A stretch of 64,000 nucleotides of DNA from CAYVIB01 sp964451365 (GTDB taxonomy: Bacteria; Pseudomonadota; Gammaproteobacteria; Pseudomonadales; Cellvibrionaceae): positions 124,001 through 188,000 of the forward strand of contig CAYVIB010000005.1 in NCBI GenBank assembly GCA_964451365.1, given 5' to 3'. Of this stretch, positions 31,871 through 41,625 are shown piece by piece. The position numbers and the translations under genes were made by a program. Position 1 is the stretch's first letter; each line of letters opens with the position of its first letter. Below the pieces are notes generated by a model. The model searched no databases, had not been told where the DNA came from, and was given only the letters and a program-made list of their open reading frames with translations.

Positions 31871-34255
31871 TTAAATTTTCGGTATTCGCACTTCCACCTG
31901 ATAAGCTTTTCCGGCGCTAAATCGGGTAATTTTCGGTTGTGTCAGCTGCTCCCCATCGATGCAAACAACTGTTTGCGAGGCGGCGGCATCCCGCTCTATT
32001 TTAATATTGAACACCGCGCCGCGAAATTCCCGCACGACTTCCGCATGTTGCCAGGAAGAGGGGAGCATGGGCTGAATAACCAACCCTTCCCGATCACCAC
32101 GCAAGCCAAACAACCCTTCCACCAGGCAACGGTATACCCAGGAAACCGTGCCGGTGTTAAACAGCTGGCTCGACCTGCCGGCCGTTCCGGGATACTGATA
32201 GTAAGCGCCGCGATAATAATTGGGAATAAACACCGGAAGTTGGCCGCGCTGGACGTAATCCGCCCCGTCGGGACCGGGAATCATTTCCCGCAACAGTTTG
32301 AAGGCGCGATCGGCGTGGGCAATGGTGTAGAGGCTGAAGATATAAAAAACCGCGGCGTGATTGTAAACAGAACCGTTTTCCGCCGAGCCGGGATGTTTTT
32401 GCGTTACCCTTCCCACGTCATCGCGCATGGCGGTATAGGCCGGCGCGAGCATGGCGGTGCCATAGGGTGTTTCCAGTTGCTCTTCAACGGCCTTGACCAT
32501 TTTTTCGATCTGGACTTTATCGGCGGCGCCGCTCAATATTGCCCAACTTTGTGGATTTAGAAAAATCCGGCCTTCCTTGTCACGACTGATGCCAAAAACG
32601 ACATTGTCGTCGGTAATTCCCCGGCCGAACCAATTGCCGTCCCACAAATGTTTATTGACGGCGGCGTTAATTTCACCGGCTTTTTCCCGGAATTCCCCGG
32701 CCAGATCCGTTTCCTTTTTCTGCTCGCAAACATCTGCCCACAAGTCCAGCGCGTAGGCTGCCGCTACCGACAGCCATCCGGAAACGCCTTTGCCCTTGTA
32801 ACCCACCATATTCATCGGATCGCACCAGTCACCCTGGGCGATATAGCTCAAGCCCCGCTCGTCGCGTTCTCTGATCAGCCACTGCATGGCGTGGGTAATG
32901 TGTTCGAACACCGTGGCCACTTTTTCTTTTTTCGCGTAAGGCACCTGTTCGTCCAGCAGGGCATAATCGTTGGTTTCGTCAAGATAAGCCTGCAGGCAAA
33001 CCGGCAACCACACACAGTGGTCCGTGTGCGGAATCTGGTTGATATACTTCAGTTCCGCATCTTCGCGCAACAGTATGCCATCCGGCATGGCGCCACTGGA
33101 TTCCTGTTGGCTGAGCGCATGAATAAATGCGGCGCGGGTGACCTCCGGTTTAATGTAGGTCATGCCCATATTGTCCTGGATATAATTGCGCGTTTGCGGG
33201 TCGGTGGTGAGACGGTTGACATCGCCGTGATAAAAAATCTGGCGCGGCAGCCAGTTGTTGACGAAATTATCCAGCCCGGCATCGGGCGTTTTGATTTTAA
33301 GGCAGCCCTTGCCCCCGTTGATATAAGCGCTGTAATCGCGCGCGGCCTGTTGAAAACCCTCGGCCGACAAATAGAGGGTTTTCAACCCGGAAATTTCGTT
33401 GTCGTCGAATGCGGGGCCGAAAATAAAGCGGTACTGCTTTTGTTCTCCCTCTTTTAACGCAATCCGGTATTGCAAAATGGCTGCCGGCGTTTCGTAACGC
33501 GCGTCACCTTTTGCCAAATAGTCATCTTTAATGGCCGAAGGTGAATGAAGTCCACCTTCACCTTCAAAAGTTTGCTGGCTCACCTCCCATGAATCAGGCA
33601 CCTGTTCGTGGAGGAAAAATGTTTTGTCCTTAAAGTCTTTGTTTTTAAAGTAATCAGCCACTTTTTGATAAGGCGTGACACAGCTACAGACAATTCCGCC
33701 CAGGTCGGCGCGGTACTCGCCGGACTGGTTCATCCAGGACATATAGCCGACGGGAAAGTAGGGGTAAACACTCAAGTTACGAGGCCTTCCTGATTCATTT
33801 TTTACCTGAACCGACCAGAGTTCAACCACATCCTCTTTTGGTAAGGCTAAATTCATTTCGACAACAATACCGTCATATTTTACCTGCCAGCTGATGTCGC
33901 TCCTGCCGACGGAGAAGGTAAAGTCATCCGCTTCTTTCCTTACCGGTTCGTAAGGTGCGGAAAAAAGCTCACCGGTTTCCTCGTCCTTGATATAAATAAA
34001 ACGACCCGGGTGATGCGCGTAATACGGCTGCTCCGGCTGCATAAAAGTTTTGGCTTCCAGGTTGGGAGCGTAGGCGTATTTGGCGGGTTCGGGTTGCATG
34101 AATTGCGCAACCGCATAACCGCGGCAATTGACCTGGATCATCATTTTTTTATTCCACAGAAAGCCGGCGGACCTCGGCATTCGGGTTGGGTCTTTCAGTT
34201 GGTAACGTTGACCATCGTCTGTCGGGAATAAAAGGTTTGACGAATCACTAGCCAT
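31871..34255 (-). CDS. GH94 phosphorylase, probable cellobionic acid phosphorylase
   Basis: 794-residue intracellular enzyme of glycoside hydrolase family 94. The likely reaction is cellobionic acid plus phosphate to glucose 1-phosphate plus gluconate. The catalytic region reads IAQGDWCDPMNMVGYKGKG (Asp in GDWCD near residue 472). This WCDPMN form is the one I associate with cellobionic acid phosphorylases, whereas cellobiose phosphorylases have WND. Phosphate-binding and substrate sequences such as NGSVYNHAAVF and GTAGRSSQLFNTGT are present. No signal peptide. Adjacent genes encode gluconokinase, a gluconate-type regulator and a disaccharide permease, which independently support this substrate. 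Cellobiose or other beta-glucosides remain possible until tested. Confidence 0.85.
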   Translation of the reverse strand: MASDSSNLLFPTDDGQRYQLKDPTRMPRSAGFLWNKKMMIQVNCRGYAVAQFMQPEPAKYAYAPNLEAKTFMQPEQPYYAHHPGRFIYIKDEETGELFSAPYEPVRKEADDFTFSVGRSDISWQVKYDGIVVEMNLALPKEDVVELWSVQVKNESGRPRNLSVYPYFPVGYMSWMNQSGEYRADLGGIVCSCVTPYQKVADYFKNKDFKDKTFFLHEQVPDSWEVSQQTFEGEGGLHSPSAIKDDYLAKGDARYETPAAILQYRIALKEGEQKQYRFIFGPAFDDNEISGLKTLYLSAEGFQQAARDYSAYINGGKGCLKIKTPDAGLDNFVNNWLPRQIFYHGDVNRLTTDPQTRNYIQDNMGMTYIKPEVTRAAFIHALSQQESSGAMPDGILLREDAELKYINQIPHTDHCVWLPVCLQAYLDETNDYALLDEQVPYAKKEKVATVFEHITHAMQWLIRERDERGLSYIAQGDWCDPMNMVGYKGKGVSGWLSVAAAYALDLWADVCEQKKETDLAGEFREKAGEINAAVNKHLWDGNWFGRGITDDNVVFGISRDKEGRIFLNPQSWAILSGAADKVQIEKMVKAVEEQLETPYGTAMLAPAYTAMRDDVGRVTQKHPGSAENGSVYNHAAVFYIFSLYTIAHADRAFKLLREMIPGPDGADYVQRGQLPVFIPNYYRGAYYQYPGTAGRSSQLFNTGTVSWVYRCLVEGLFGLRGDREGLVIQPMLPSSWQHAEVVREFRGAVFNIKIERDAAASQTVVCIDGEQLTQPKITRFSAGKAYQVEVRIPKI

Positions 34256-34274
34256 AAAAACAGTTTCTCCAATT

Positions 34275-34301
34275 AAAAAAGGCGCTGAATAGCAGCGCCT
34301 T
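34275..34301 (-). terminator. Rho-independent terminator between permease and phosphorylase genes
   Basis: Read on the minus strand: AAGGCGCTG, loop CTATT, CAGCGCCTT, then TTTT. It lies after the permease stop codon and just before the phosphorylase, so it may reduce read-through within the unit or imply a separate phosphorylase promoter. Confidence 0.75.
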
Positions 34302-34319
34302 GTGGTTAAGCAATTATAC

Positions 34320-35720
34320 TCAGGTGGTCTGGGCAGCGGCGTTCTCGAGGCTTTTTCGCTCCCGCAGCTCTGCGTGGACCTTCTCCAATGTTTTATCGTC
34401 GAGTGTGTAGAATTTCATGATAAAGGCCGCCACCAGGGCAACAGCGCCAGGAATTACCGTGAGCAGCAGTATGATCCCCGTTTGCGATGCGCCCGACTGG
34501 GCTTCGTTTGCCACATAGCCTATGGCCGCCAGAATCCACGCAATACCGGCCGAGGCGATGGCGCCCCCGAGCTTTTGGGAAAATGTTGCGGCGGCAAAAG
34601 TCATTGCGGTGGCGCGGCGGCCCATTTTCCACTCCGTGTAATCGGCTGAATCGGCGAACATGGAAAACGCCAGCGGCGATTTCGGCCCAAGTGTAACACC
34701 GATCAACGCCTGCATCACAAACATCAACCAGACCATATCCTTGGGTACAAAGAAAAACAGAATGGACAGAATGCCGACGATCGCCATCAGCCACATCATC
34801 AATTTTGTTTTGTCAAAGAAGCGGGTTAGAAGGGGGGTTATGGCCGCGCCCACCAGAAGTGATGTCGAGTAGATCGTCAGGAAATAACTCGTCAGGTCCG
34901 CACGTTCCACATAATATTTAAAGTAATAAATGGCGGAGCCGGCACGCATGGTAATGGTAATCATGATAATCAGGGACAGGACGAACAACACCAGCCACGG
35001 GCCATTTTTACTGAGGTCTTTTATATCCTGCGCCACGTCGGATTTTTGTGAGGGCGGCGGTTCTATTCTTTCTTTTGTGGTAAAAAATACAATGGCAAAA
35101 ATGATTGCCGCGATAATGCCGTACAGCACCATAACGAGTTGCCAGCCCAATTCGGCGTTGCCCTGGCCCAGTGCCGCCACCAGGTCCAGCGTGAAATAAT
35201 TGACAATGGTAGTACCGCCGAAGGCGGCAATAAAACGAAAACTGATCAGTGTGGTGCGTTCCTGGCTTTTTGCTGTAATCACACCGGAAAGTGCGGAATA
35301 CGGAATGCTTAAGATGGTGTAAGTGAGCATCATGAAGGAGAAAGTGACATAAGCCCACACCACCTTTCCCCCACCGTCGAGATCGGGCGTGGTGAAGGTA
35401 AGAACGCCGGCGCCGGCCAACGGCAGCGCGGCAAAAAGTAAATAAGGGCGGAATTTACCGAAGCGGGTTTTGGTTCTGTCGGCAATTGCCCCCATTGCAG
35501 GGTCGGTAAAGGCGTCGATAATTTTTGTTACCAGCATCATGGTGCCGGCGGCGGCGGCGGAAATACCGAATACATCGGTATAGAAATAAACAAGGAAGCC
35601 GGAGATCGTGGCCCAGTAAAAATTGAAGCCCATGTCGCCCAGGCCGTAGCCTACTTTTTCTCCCAGCCCCAGAGGGCCGAAACCATCCTCTTTTACTTTA
35701 TTGTTATCTGACACCGACAT
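34320..35720 (-). CDS. GPH-family sugar:cation symporter
   Basis: Inner-membrane transporter of 466 residues in the glycoside-pentoside-hexuronide (MelB) family, with about 12 membrane segments. The N-terminal GLGEKVGYGLGDMGFNFYW and DAFTDPAMGAIADRTKTRFGK blocks are typical; the Asp residues in them bind the coupling cation in MelB. By context it likely imports cellobionate or a related disaccharide for the phosphorylase. A strong GAGGGGGAG site precedes the ATG. The upstream 1-kb gap should hold its promoter. Confidence 0.88.
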   Translation of the reverse strand: MSVSDNNKVKEDGFGPLGLGEKVGYGLGDMGFNFYWATISGFLVYFYTDVFGISAAAAGTMMLVTKIIDAFTDPAMGAIADRTKTRFGKFRPYLLFAALPLAGAGVLTFTTPDLDGGGKVVWAYVTFSFMMLTYTILSIPYSALSGVITAKSQERTTLISFRFIAAFGGTTIVNYFTLDLVAALGQGNAELGWQLVMVLYGIIAAIIFAIVFFTTKERIEPPPSQKSDVAQDIKDLSKNGPWLVLFVLSLIIMITITMRAGSAIYYFKYYVERADLTSYFLTIYSTSLLVGAAITPLLTRFFDKTKLMMWLMAIVGILSILFFFVPKDMVWLMFVMQALIGVTLGPKSPLAFSMFADSADYTEWKMGRRATAMTFAAATFSQKLGGAIASAGIAWILAAIGYVANEAQSGASQTGIILLLTVIPGAVALVAAFIMKFYTLDDKTLEKVHAELRERKSLENAAAQTT

Positions 35721-36705
35721 CTCCCCCTCTATATTTATCTTTATCTAAAACCGCAGGTAGGATAAACATGCCATACCGCTAAATCCAGCCTGTCTTATTG
35801 TTTTTTCGGCACGGGGCGATGTGCGATTGCCACGCGGCGTATTTCGCAACCGCAGCATAACGGCGGCTATTGGGAATTATGATTCTTGCATAACCTTGGT
35901 GAGATGAGAGACAGAGTTCAATTGTCAAACAAATAGTTTGACTGACCATAAGATGTTGGTTGGAATGACCAAAAGGTGGCAGGGCCTGCGGTGAGGAGAT
36001 ATTCATAATGTCACATTCGGTTATGTCAGGTCATAGCTTCCTTGTTTTCAGTTTCCTTGCCACCGTTTCCCTCTCGTACATGCGATATGGCCGAGAGGGG
36101 TGATGGTGTGCTGTTGCACGATGATCCCCTCTTCTGAAGACTAGCCAATTGGAGGCGAATGGTATCCAATTTCCATCATAAACCGCCAAATGCATCACTA
36201 AATTGGCTTTACAAAAAAAAGCCACATGATTAAACTGGCTTTACCAATAAAGATAATCTGGTAATATCGCAAAGGGTGGGTGGTCAGATAAGGTCATAAG
36301 AAAGCTTGGCCAACCATGAGGCGGTATATGCTGTAGTAAAGACACCGGAAACACGGCAAGTATGACGGAGTTCTGACGAGAACAGCGCTTTGATACTGAA
36401 CAGGTGCAAGTTTAAATAATTAAAAGCAATAGTCCTGGCGGATAAACAGAATTCAGATTCGACCGAAAAAATGAATGAAGCCAAAAAGGAGCTAGCACAA
36501 AGCACGTTGACGGCAGGTGGCCAAAACAAATAGATCCTTCTGCTGGGTGCCGTGCTGGCGCCATGTTTTTTATTGCCGGGCTTATTAAGTTGTTGCTGCC
36601 TTGTTGTCAGCAGCGGTTCTGTTTGCTGCATGTCTTACAGGATTGATCAAACAATTTGGCTGGTTAAATCGTATGTATAGATGAGAGAAGCGCGAAACAA
36701 AAATT
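35721..36705. other. Long gene-poor gap between permease and TonB receptor
   Basis: About 985 bp without a supportable gene; two minus-strand frames (35779-36006 and 36284-36631) have no recognisable protein character. Visible sites: a perfect inverted repeat GTCAAAC-AAATA-GTTTGAC at 35924-35942, a TGGCTTT/AAAGCCA hairpin at 36204-36224, and a second TGGCTTTAC at 36236-36244. These probably serve the divergent permease and receptor promoters, but the binding factors are unknown. Confidence 0.5.
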
Positions 36706-36717
36706 AACACCGGTGTT
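36706..36717. promoter_or_regulatory. LacI-type operator upstream of the TonB receptor
   Basis: AACACCGGTGTT is a perfect 12-bp palindrome with a central CG. It matches the ACACCGGTGT core of LacI-family operators known for carbohydrate-use TonB receptors in proteobacteria. It lies 75 bp upstream of the receptor start, overlapping or just after its promoter, fitting repression. Confidence 0.55.
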
Positions 36718-36792
36718 CGCTGTAGTCTGGATGCGATGCCGGTGCGAAGCAGGATAATCAATATCGTCTACTATCAGTTCAGGGGAAATATA

Positions 36793-39519
36793 ATGAATAC
36801 TTTTAAAATTAAACCTCTAGTTGCTGCAATCTCTGTGTCTCTTGTTGCTTCATCCGTCGTGGCACAGGAGGATGTTGTGGAAGAGGTTGTCGTAAAGGGC
36901 TTTAGGCAATCATTGCAACAATCTCTGTCTATAAAACGGGACGCAGTTAATACATCTGAATCAATTGTTGCTGAAGATATAGGTAAAATGCCGGACCAGA
37001 ACCTGGCTGAAGCAATTCAGCGTGTTCCTGGCGTGGCCATTGTGCGTGAAGGTGGTGAAGGTCGGCAAATCTCCTTGCGTGGCCTGGGAGCCGCTTTTAC
37101 CCACGTAACATTAAATGGCATGGAAGTTCCCTCCTCGGCTGGTGGCCTTGACAGTTCCGGTGGCGTGAACAGGGGAAGAGGTTTTGACTTCAACGTTTTC
37201 TCAGCCGATCTTTTCCGACGAATCGATATTAACAAATCGGCGATGGCCTCTATCGAGGAAGGGGGTATTGCGGGATCGGTTGAACTCTATACCATGCGTC
37301 CTCTGGACAATGCAGACCGCGTGCTGGCGGTTTCCGGGCAAATTGGCTACAACGATCTATCCGAGGAAAATGATCCCCGATTAACCTTTATTTACAGCGA
37401 TACGAACTCTTCTGAAACCGTTGGATGGATGATCTCTGCGGCGTATACGGAACGCACTGTATTTCAAGATGGCTTTGGTACAGTTCGCTGGGATAGCCCG
37501 CATGAGGATGGAACCGAGGTTGAAGAAACGCCTGATGATCCCTGCGACCGTTCAAATGACTTTGCAGGTAACAATACGTCGTTAACCGATTGTGAGGTAA
37601 ACAGCCTATGGTATCCTCGCTTACCACGCCAGGATAGCTTCCATCATAACCAGGAACGCTTGGGGCTTTCCGGTGCATTACAGTTCAAGCCCACGGACAC
37701 CCTGGAATTTGGCGTAAATTATGTATCCTCGGAATTTGACGCAACCGTTGACGCCTACAACTCATTTGCGCAATTCCGTCGCAATGCGGGGTGGGGTTGG
37801 CCGGCCATCACTGTTGAAGACGTCACCGTCGCAACCCAAGGTGGCCAGGACTATGCCATTGCCGGTGAATTTACCGGCGTCGGCCTGCGTACAGAAAGTC
37901 GACGTCAAACCGATACTACCGAATTCACCCAGATTACCGCCGACCTGAAGTGGGATATTAGCGACGATCTTGTGCTGTCCGCTATGATTGGTAACGCGAA
38001 TTCCGAGTTTTTCGAAAATTACTTTAGGGCGAATATTGAAGCGAACACCGCTACGGAATTCAGCTATGACTTTACTCGTGATGCAAATGTTGCTGCGTTG
38101 ACTTATAACATTGATGTTGCGGATGTAAACAATTTCTTCATTCAGAACAATGAGCGTATTTGGGACTATCTCGTAGATCGCGATAATGATACTCAACGGG
38201 TTGATTTGAACTGGTCCTTAAATGATGAGAACTCCGTTAAGTTTGGTGTAATGCTAAATGACAGGGAAGTAAACAGCGTTGAATATCGTGGTGACGTGGA
38301 TCCTTCATCCATTGACCTCTCCACCGTAGCCAGGGTGCATCGCTATGACGATGCCGGTGGCTACGGCAGTGATACCGCGCTGGATTTTGTTGTGCTGGAT
38401 TTTGGTGCGGCAATACCCGCATTTGGAACAACCGCAACGGCGGCGCGCGGCCCCGGCATCCAAACCTGGACAGTACAGGAAGAAACCACCGGAACTTACG
38501 TTGATTACAATCTTAATACTGAGTTGGGTGGGAAAGGTTTTCGCTTAAACGCCGGTGTTCGTCACGTTAAAACAGACGTAACCGCAACCGGCTGGCTGAG
38601 TCAAGATACCGCGAACGTCGAGACAAACAGCTTCAACAATACGTTGCCGTCACTAAACATTGCCTACGATGTTACAGAAGATATGATTCTTCGTTTAGGC
38701 ATGGCCAAAACTCTGACTCGTCCAGGCATGTCCAGTCTGGTTCCGTCAAAATCCTATTCTGATGTTAACTTCACTGTATCCGGAGGTAACTCCCAGTTAG
38801 AACCCTTGTTATCTAACGATGTCAATCTCAGCTGGGAATGGTACTTTGGCGACGAATCTGTCCTTGCTTTTAACTACTTTACCAAGGATATTGACAGCTT
38901 TATTTCCTCGCCAACAACTTTTGGGCCGTTGCGCGCTGAAGATAGGCCGATCGTAGAATCGCTGTATCCCGGCCAGCCGGAGTTGTTGGATCCGACACTG
39001 GAATGGGAATACTCAACCTCGTCAAATACAGAAGGTACGGATCTGGATGGTTGGGAAATCGCCTATCAGCAAGCATTCACATTCCTGCCGGGATTCTGGA
39101 GTAATTTGGGGCTTCTCGCAAACTACTCTTCCGTAGACGCCACAACCATGGTGGATCGGGGAGAGGGCCCTGAATCCGCGCCGTTACCTGGCTTATCTGA
39201 AAACTCCTATAACGTCACGCTCTATTATGAAGTCGATACTTGGGGCTCACGTATTGCGATGAATAATCGCGATGACTACGTTACCAGTAATATTGGTTCA
39301 AACCATAACTACTCGGAAGCTACAACTGGGCCAACCCATGTTGACTTCACTTCGTTCTATAACCTTACAGATAACGTAACATTGACATTCGAGGTGATCA
39401 ATCTAACCGACGAATACGAGCGTCTCTATACTACCGGACCTGCGGGAACGATGAACCTGGTACGAGAATATAACCATACAGGAAGACAGTTCTTCCTGGG
39501 AGTAAGAGCCACGTTTTAG
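36793..39519 (+). CDS. TonB-dependent receptor, oligosaccharide-uptake type
   Basis: Outer-membrane transporter of 908 residues. Signal peptide MNTFKIKPLVAAISVSLVAS with cleavage near VVA-Q (residue 24). A TonB-box-like EEVVVKG follows, then the plug domain (ESIVAEDIGKMPDQNLAEAI, GVAIVREGGEGRQISLRGL). The rest is a 22-strand barrel ending in Phe (FFLGVRATF). The plug sequence matches the TIGR01782-type receptors found in sugar-using Xanthomonas and Caulobacter relatives. AGGGGA precedes ATG 36793; the longer frame from 36736 lacks such a site. Its place before GH28, PL1 and related genes suggests a pectic oligosaccharide substrate, an inference from context. Confidence 0.92.
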   Translation: MNTFKIKPLVAAISVSLVASSVVAQEDVVEEVVVKGFRQSLQQSLSIKRDAVNTSESIVAEDIGKMPDQNLAEAIQRVPGVAIVREGGEGRQISLRGLGAAFTHVTLNGMEVPSSAGGLDSSGGVNRGRGFDFNVFSADLFRRIDINKSAMASIEEGGIAGSVELYTMRPLDNADRVLAVSGQIGYNDLSEENDPRLTFIYSDTNSSETVGWMISAAYTERTVFQDGFGTVRWDSPHEDGTEVEETPDDPCDRSNDFAGNNTSLTDCEVNSLWYPRLPRQDSFHHNQERLGLSGALQFKPTDTLEFGVNYVSSEFDATVDAYNSFAQFRRNAGWGWPAITVEDVTVATQGGQDYAIAGEFTGVGLRTESRRQTDTTEFTQITADLKWDISDDLVLSAMIGNANSEFFENYFRANIEANTATEFSYDFTRDANVAALTYNIDVADVNNFFIQNNERIWDYLVDRDNDTQRVDLNWSLNDENSVKFGVMLNDREVNSVEYRGDVDPSSIDLSTVARVHRYDDAGGYGSDTALDFVVLDFGAAIPAFGTTATAARGPGIQTWTVQEETTGTYVDYNLNTELGGKGFRLNAGVRHVKTDVTATGWLSQDTANVETNSFNNTLPSLNIAYDVTEDMILRLGMAKTLTRPGMSSLVPSKSYSDVNFTVSGGNSQLEPLLSNDVNLSWEWYFGDESVLAFNYFTKDIDSFISSPTTFGPLRAEDRPIVESLYPGQPELLDPTLEWEYSTSSNTEGTDLDGWEIAYQQAFTFLPGFWSNLGLLANYSSVDATTMVDRGEGPESAPLPGLSENSYNVTLYYEVDTWGSRIAMNNRDDYVTSNIGSNHNYSEATTGPTHVDFTSFYNLTDNVTLTFEVINLTDEYERLYTTGPAGTMNLVREYNHTGRQFFLGVRATF

Positions 39520-39541
39520 AGATTTGATTCAAAGTATCATC

Positions 39542-39580
39542 AACCCCCAGTTGATTTGGTCAGTTGGGGGTTTTTATTTT
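39542..39580 (+). terminator. Rho-independent terminator of the TonB receptor gene
   Basis: AACCCCCA pairs with TTGGGGGTT around a 14-nt loop; the stem is followed by TTTTTATTTTTA. It lies 23 bp after the stop codon. Confidence 0.8.
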
Positions 39581-39761
39581 TAGCATCATCGTATTTTTTT
39601 TCAGGTGCGGGATCAGTTTTCGTTTCGGGCATCACAACCGGGAGTTTTTGGGCGTCTGGAGCATCCGTTGCGGGAAACCATAGTCTTTGAATCGATAGGT
39701 TGAAAATTTATTTCCCGGCTTCCTGGCTATTTATCGCTGTAAATTAGGTGGATCGGTGTTA

Positions 39762-41112
39762 ATGAGAATTTTTTTATATTTTTGCTTGTTTTTCCTGGCT
39801 TCCTTCGCACGGGCGGACGACTGGACACTCGCCACTAAAATCGTCGAAGATATTGAGTTGCCGCGTATCCCCAATCACCGGGCTTCCATTGTCGACTGCG
39901 GCGCGCGAAGTGGCAGCAAGTTCGACGCGCTGCCGGCGATTCAAAAATGCATTGATGATGTCTCGGCACAAGGCGGCGGCACAATCCATGTTCCGGCCGG
40001 AACATGGTACTTGCAGGGACCGCTGAAGCTAAAAAGCAGAATCAATTTGAATCTCGACAAGGAAGCCACGCTTTTATTCTCCGAAAAGCCGGAATATTAC
40101 CTGCCGGTAGTGCATACGCGCTGGGAAGGCACCGAAGTTTATACTTATTCACCATTGATTTACGCCGCGAATGTTGAAGATGTATCCATTACCGGTGGTG
40201 GTAAGATCGACGGAAATGCAAAAAGCCACTTCCACGGCTGGCACAAAAAACAGACCGATGATATTCGAAAGCTGCGCCGCATGGGATTTGACGGTATACC
40301 GCTGGAAGCACGCAAATTCGGAAAAGGAACTTATTTACGTCCTCCGCTGATTCAGTTTTTCCATGCGAAGCGAATTTTGCTTGAGGATTATATCTGCTTA
40401 AACTCTCCTTTCTGGGTAAACCATCTGGTTTACACCGACCACGCCACCGTGCGCGGCATTCGCGTTGACTCGCACTTTCCGAATAATGATGGTATCGATA
40501 TTGACAGCAGTTCTCACGTGTTGGTGGAAAGCAGTTGGTTTCGCACGGGGGATGATTCAGTGGTGGTCAAGTCAGGCCGTGACCTGGACGGCAGAACTAT
40601 CGGTGTACCGAGCCAGAACATCGTTGTCCGCAATAATGATATGGGCGGCGAGGACGGCATTGCCTTGGGTAGCGAGATGTCCGGCGGCATCAGAAACGTG
40701 TTTTTCGATAATAACATTCTGCGAAAGGGGCTGTCCGCCATCCGCTTCAAATCCAATCTGGATCGTGGGGGACGGGTCGAGCATATTCGGGTGCGCAACT
40801 TCGAGGTCGAGGCCTTCGATAACCTGTTCTGGTTTCAGCTGAACTACCCAAGCGAACTTGGCGGCCACTTTCCCGCCACTTATCGATATTGTGTTCGAGA
40901 ACTTCAATGTTCAAAAAGCCGGAACGGCATTGGAAGTCCATGCTCCGCAAAGTGCTCCGCTGGAATCAGTGTTATTTAAAAACGTAAAGGTGGGTGAAGC
41001 GGAGAAAGTTATGATACTGGAAAATGCGCGGGATATCCGTTTTGAGAACGTACAGATCGGTGATGAGCGTATCGACGGCACACTGAGCCGGCGGCGCCTT
41101 GATTCGAAATAG
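39762..41112 (+). pseudogene. GH28 polygalacturonase gene, frameshifted
   Basis: Exported right-handed beta-helix enzyme of glycoside hydrolase family 28. Signal peptide MRIFLYFCLFFLASFARA (ATG 39762; the frame also includes a GTG at 39756). Active-site blocks: NNDGIDIDSSSHV and RTGDDSVVVKSG hold the catalytic Asp residues, and the basic motif is IRFKSN. The usual HG motif appears as GGEDGIALGSE. After ELGGHF near 40870 the frame breaks: the annotated frame ends nonsensically at 40979, while a shift at the CCC run gives PPLIDIVFENFNVQKAG through to a stop at 41110-41112. One extra C explains it. Whether this is a true mutation or a sequence error cannot be decided here. Confidence 0.8.
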
Positions 41113-41574
41113 CATGGCGAAGTCTGCTCTAAACCCGTCCAAATCTGGGAATTGGCGGCCGAAGGCACTTTACCCTCCGACTCCTCGCCGCTGACTTTCG
41201 TCGTCGGCGACCAGGCTTATGAGGTGGAGACCGATGTTGAATTACTGGATGACGCCGAAGCGGGAATTTTGCTTTTTTACAATGACAAGCTGTACACGGG
41301 CCTCGGCGTTCGCAGCGATGACCGATGGGTTATGCATCGTTACGGTATGCAACGGGCTTTGCCAAAGCCGGAGATTCTTGGAAAGAAGTTCAGATTAAAA
41401 ATTCAGAACCGGCGTCACATTGTAACCATTTACTATAGCGTCGATAACGGGAAGAAATGGCACAAGTTTCCAACGCAAATGGAAGTCAGTGGTTATCACC
41501 ATAATGTTGCTTATTATTTTCTAAGCCTGCGCCCCGCGATTTATGTCGCGGACAAGGGCAAAGCGCTTCGATAA
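41113..41574 (+). pseudogene. Orphan C-terminal domain of a GH43 beta-xylosidase-type protein
   Basis: Directly after the GH28 stop codon, and in the same frame, the sequence reads HGEVCSKPVQIWELAAEG and continues to 41574. Recognisable blocks are SSPLTFVVGDQAYEVE, YTGLGVRSDDRW, HRYGMQR, and MEVSGYHHNVAYYFLSLRP. These are typical of the C-terminal concanavalin-like domain of GH43 enzymes. The catalytic five-bladed propeller is entirely absent. The nearest start codon would be TTG 41152. The simplest reading is a remnant left when a deletion removed most of a GH43 gene. A small stand-alone binding protein is less likely because there is no signal peptide. Confidence 0.7.
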
Positions 41575-41625
41575 TGTTGTTTATCGTGCACTGGATTGAA
41601 AGTAGTCGTTTAACTCGGGGATTTT

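Noticed and set aside
36284..36631. 115-codon minus-strand frame in the gap before the TonB receptor
   Set aside because: No recognisable motif, no ribosome-binding site, and composition unlike neighbouring genes; treated as chance.
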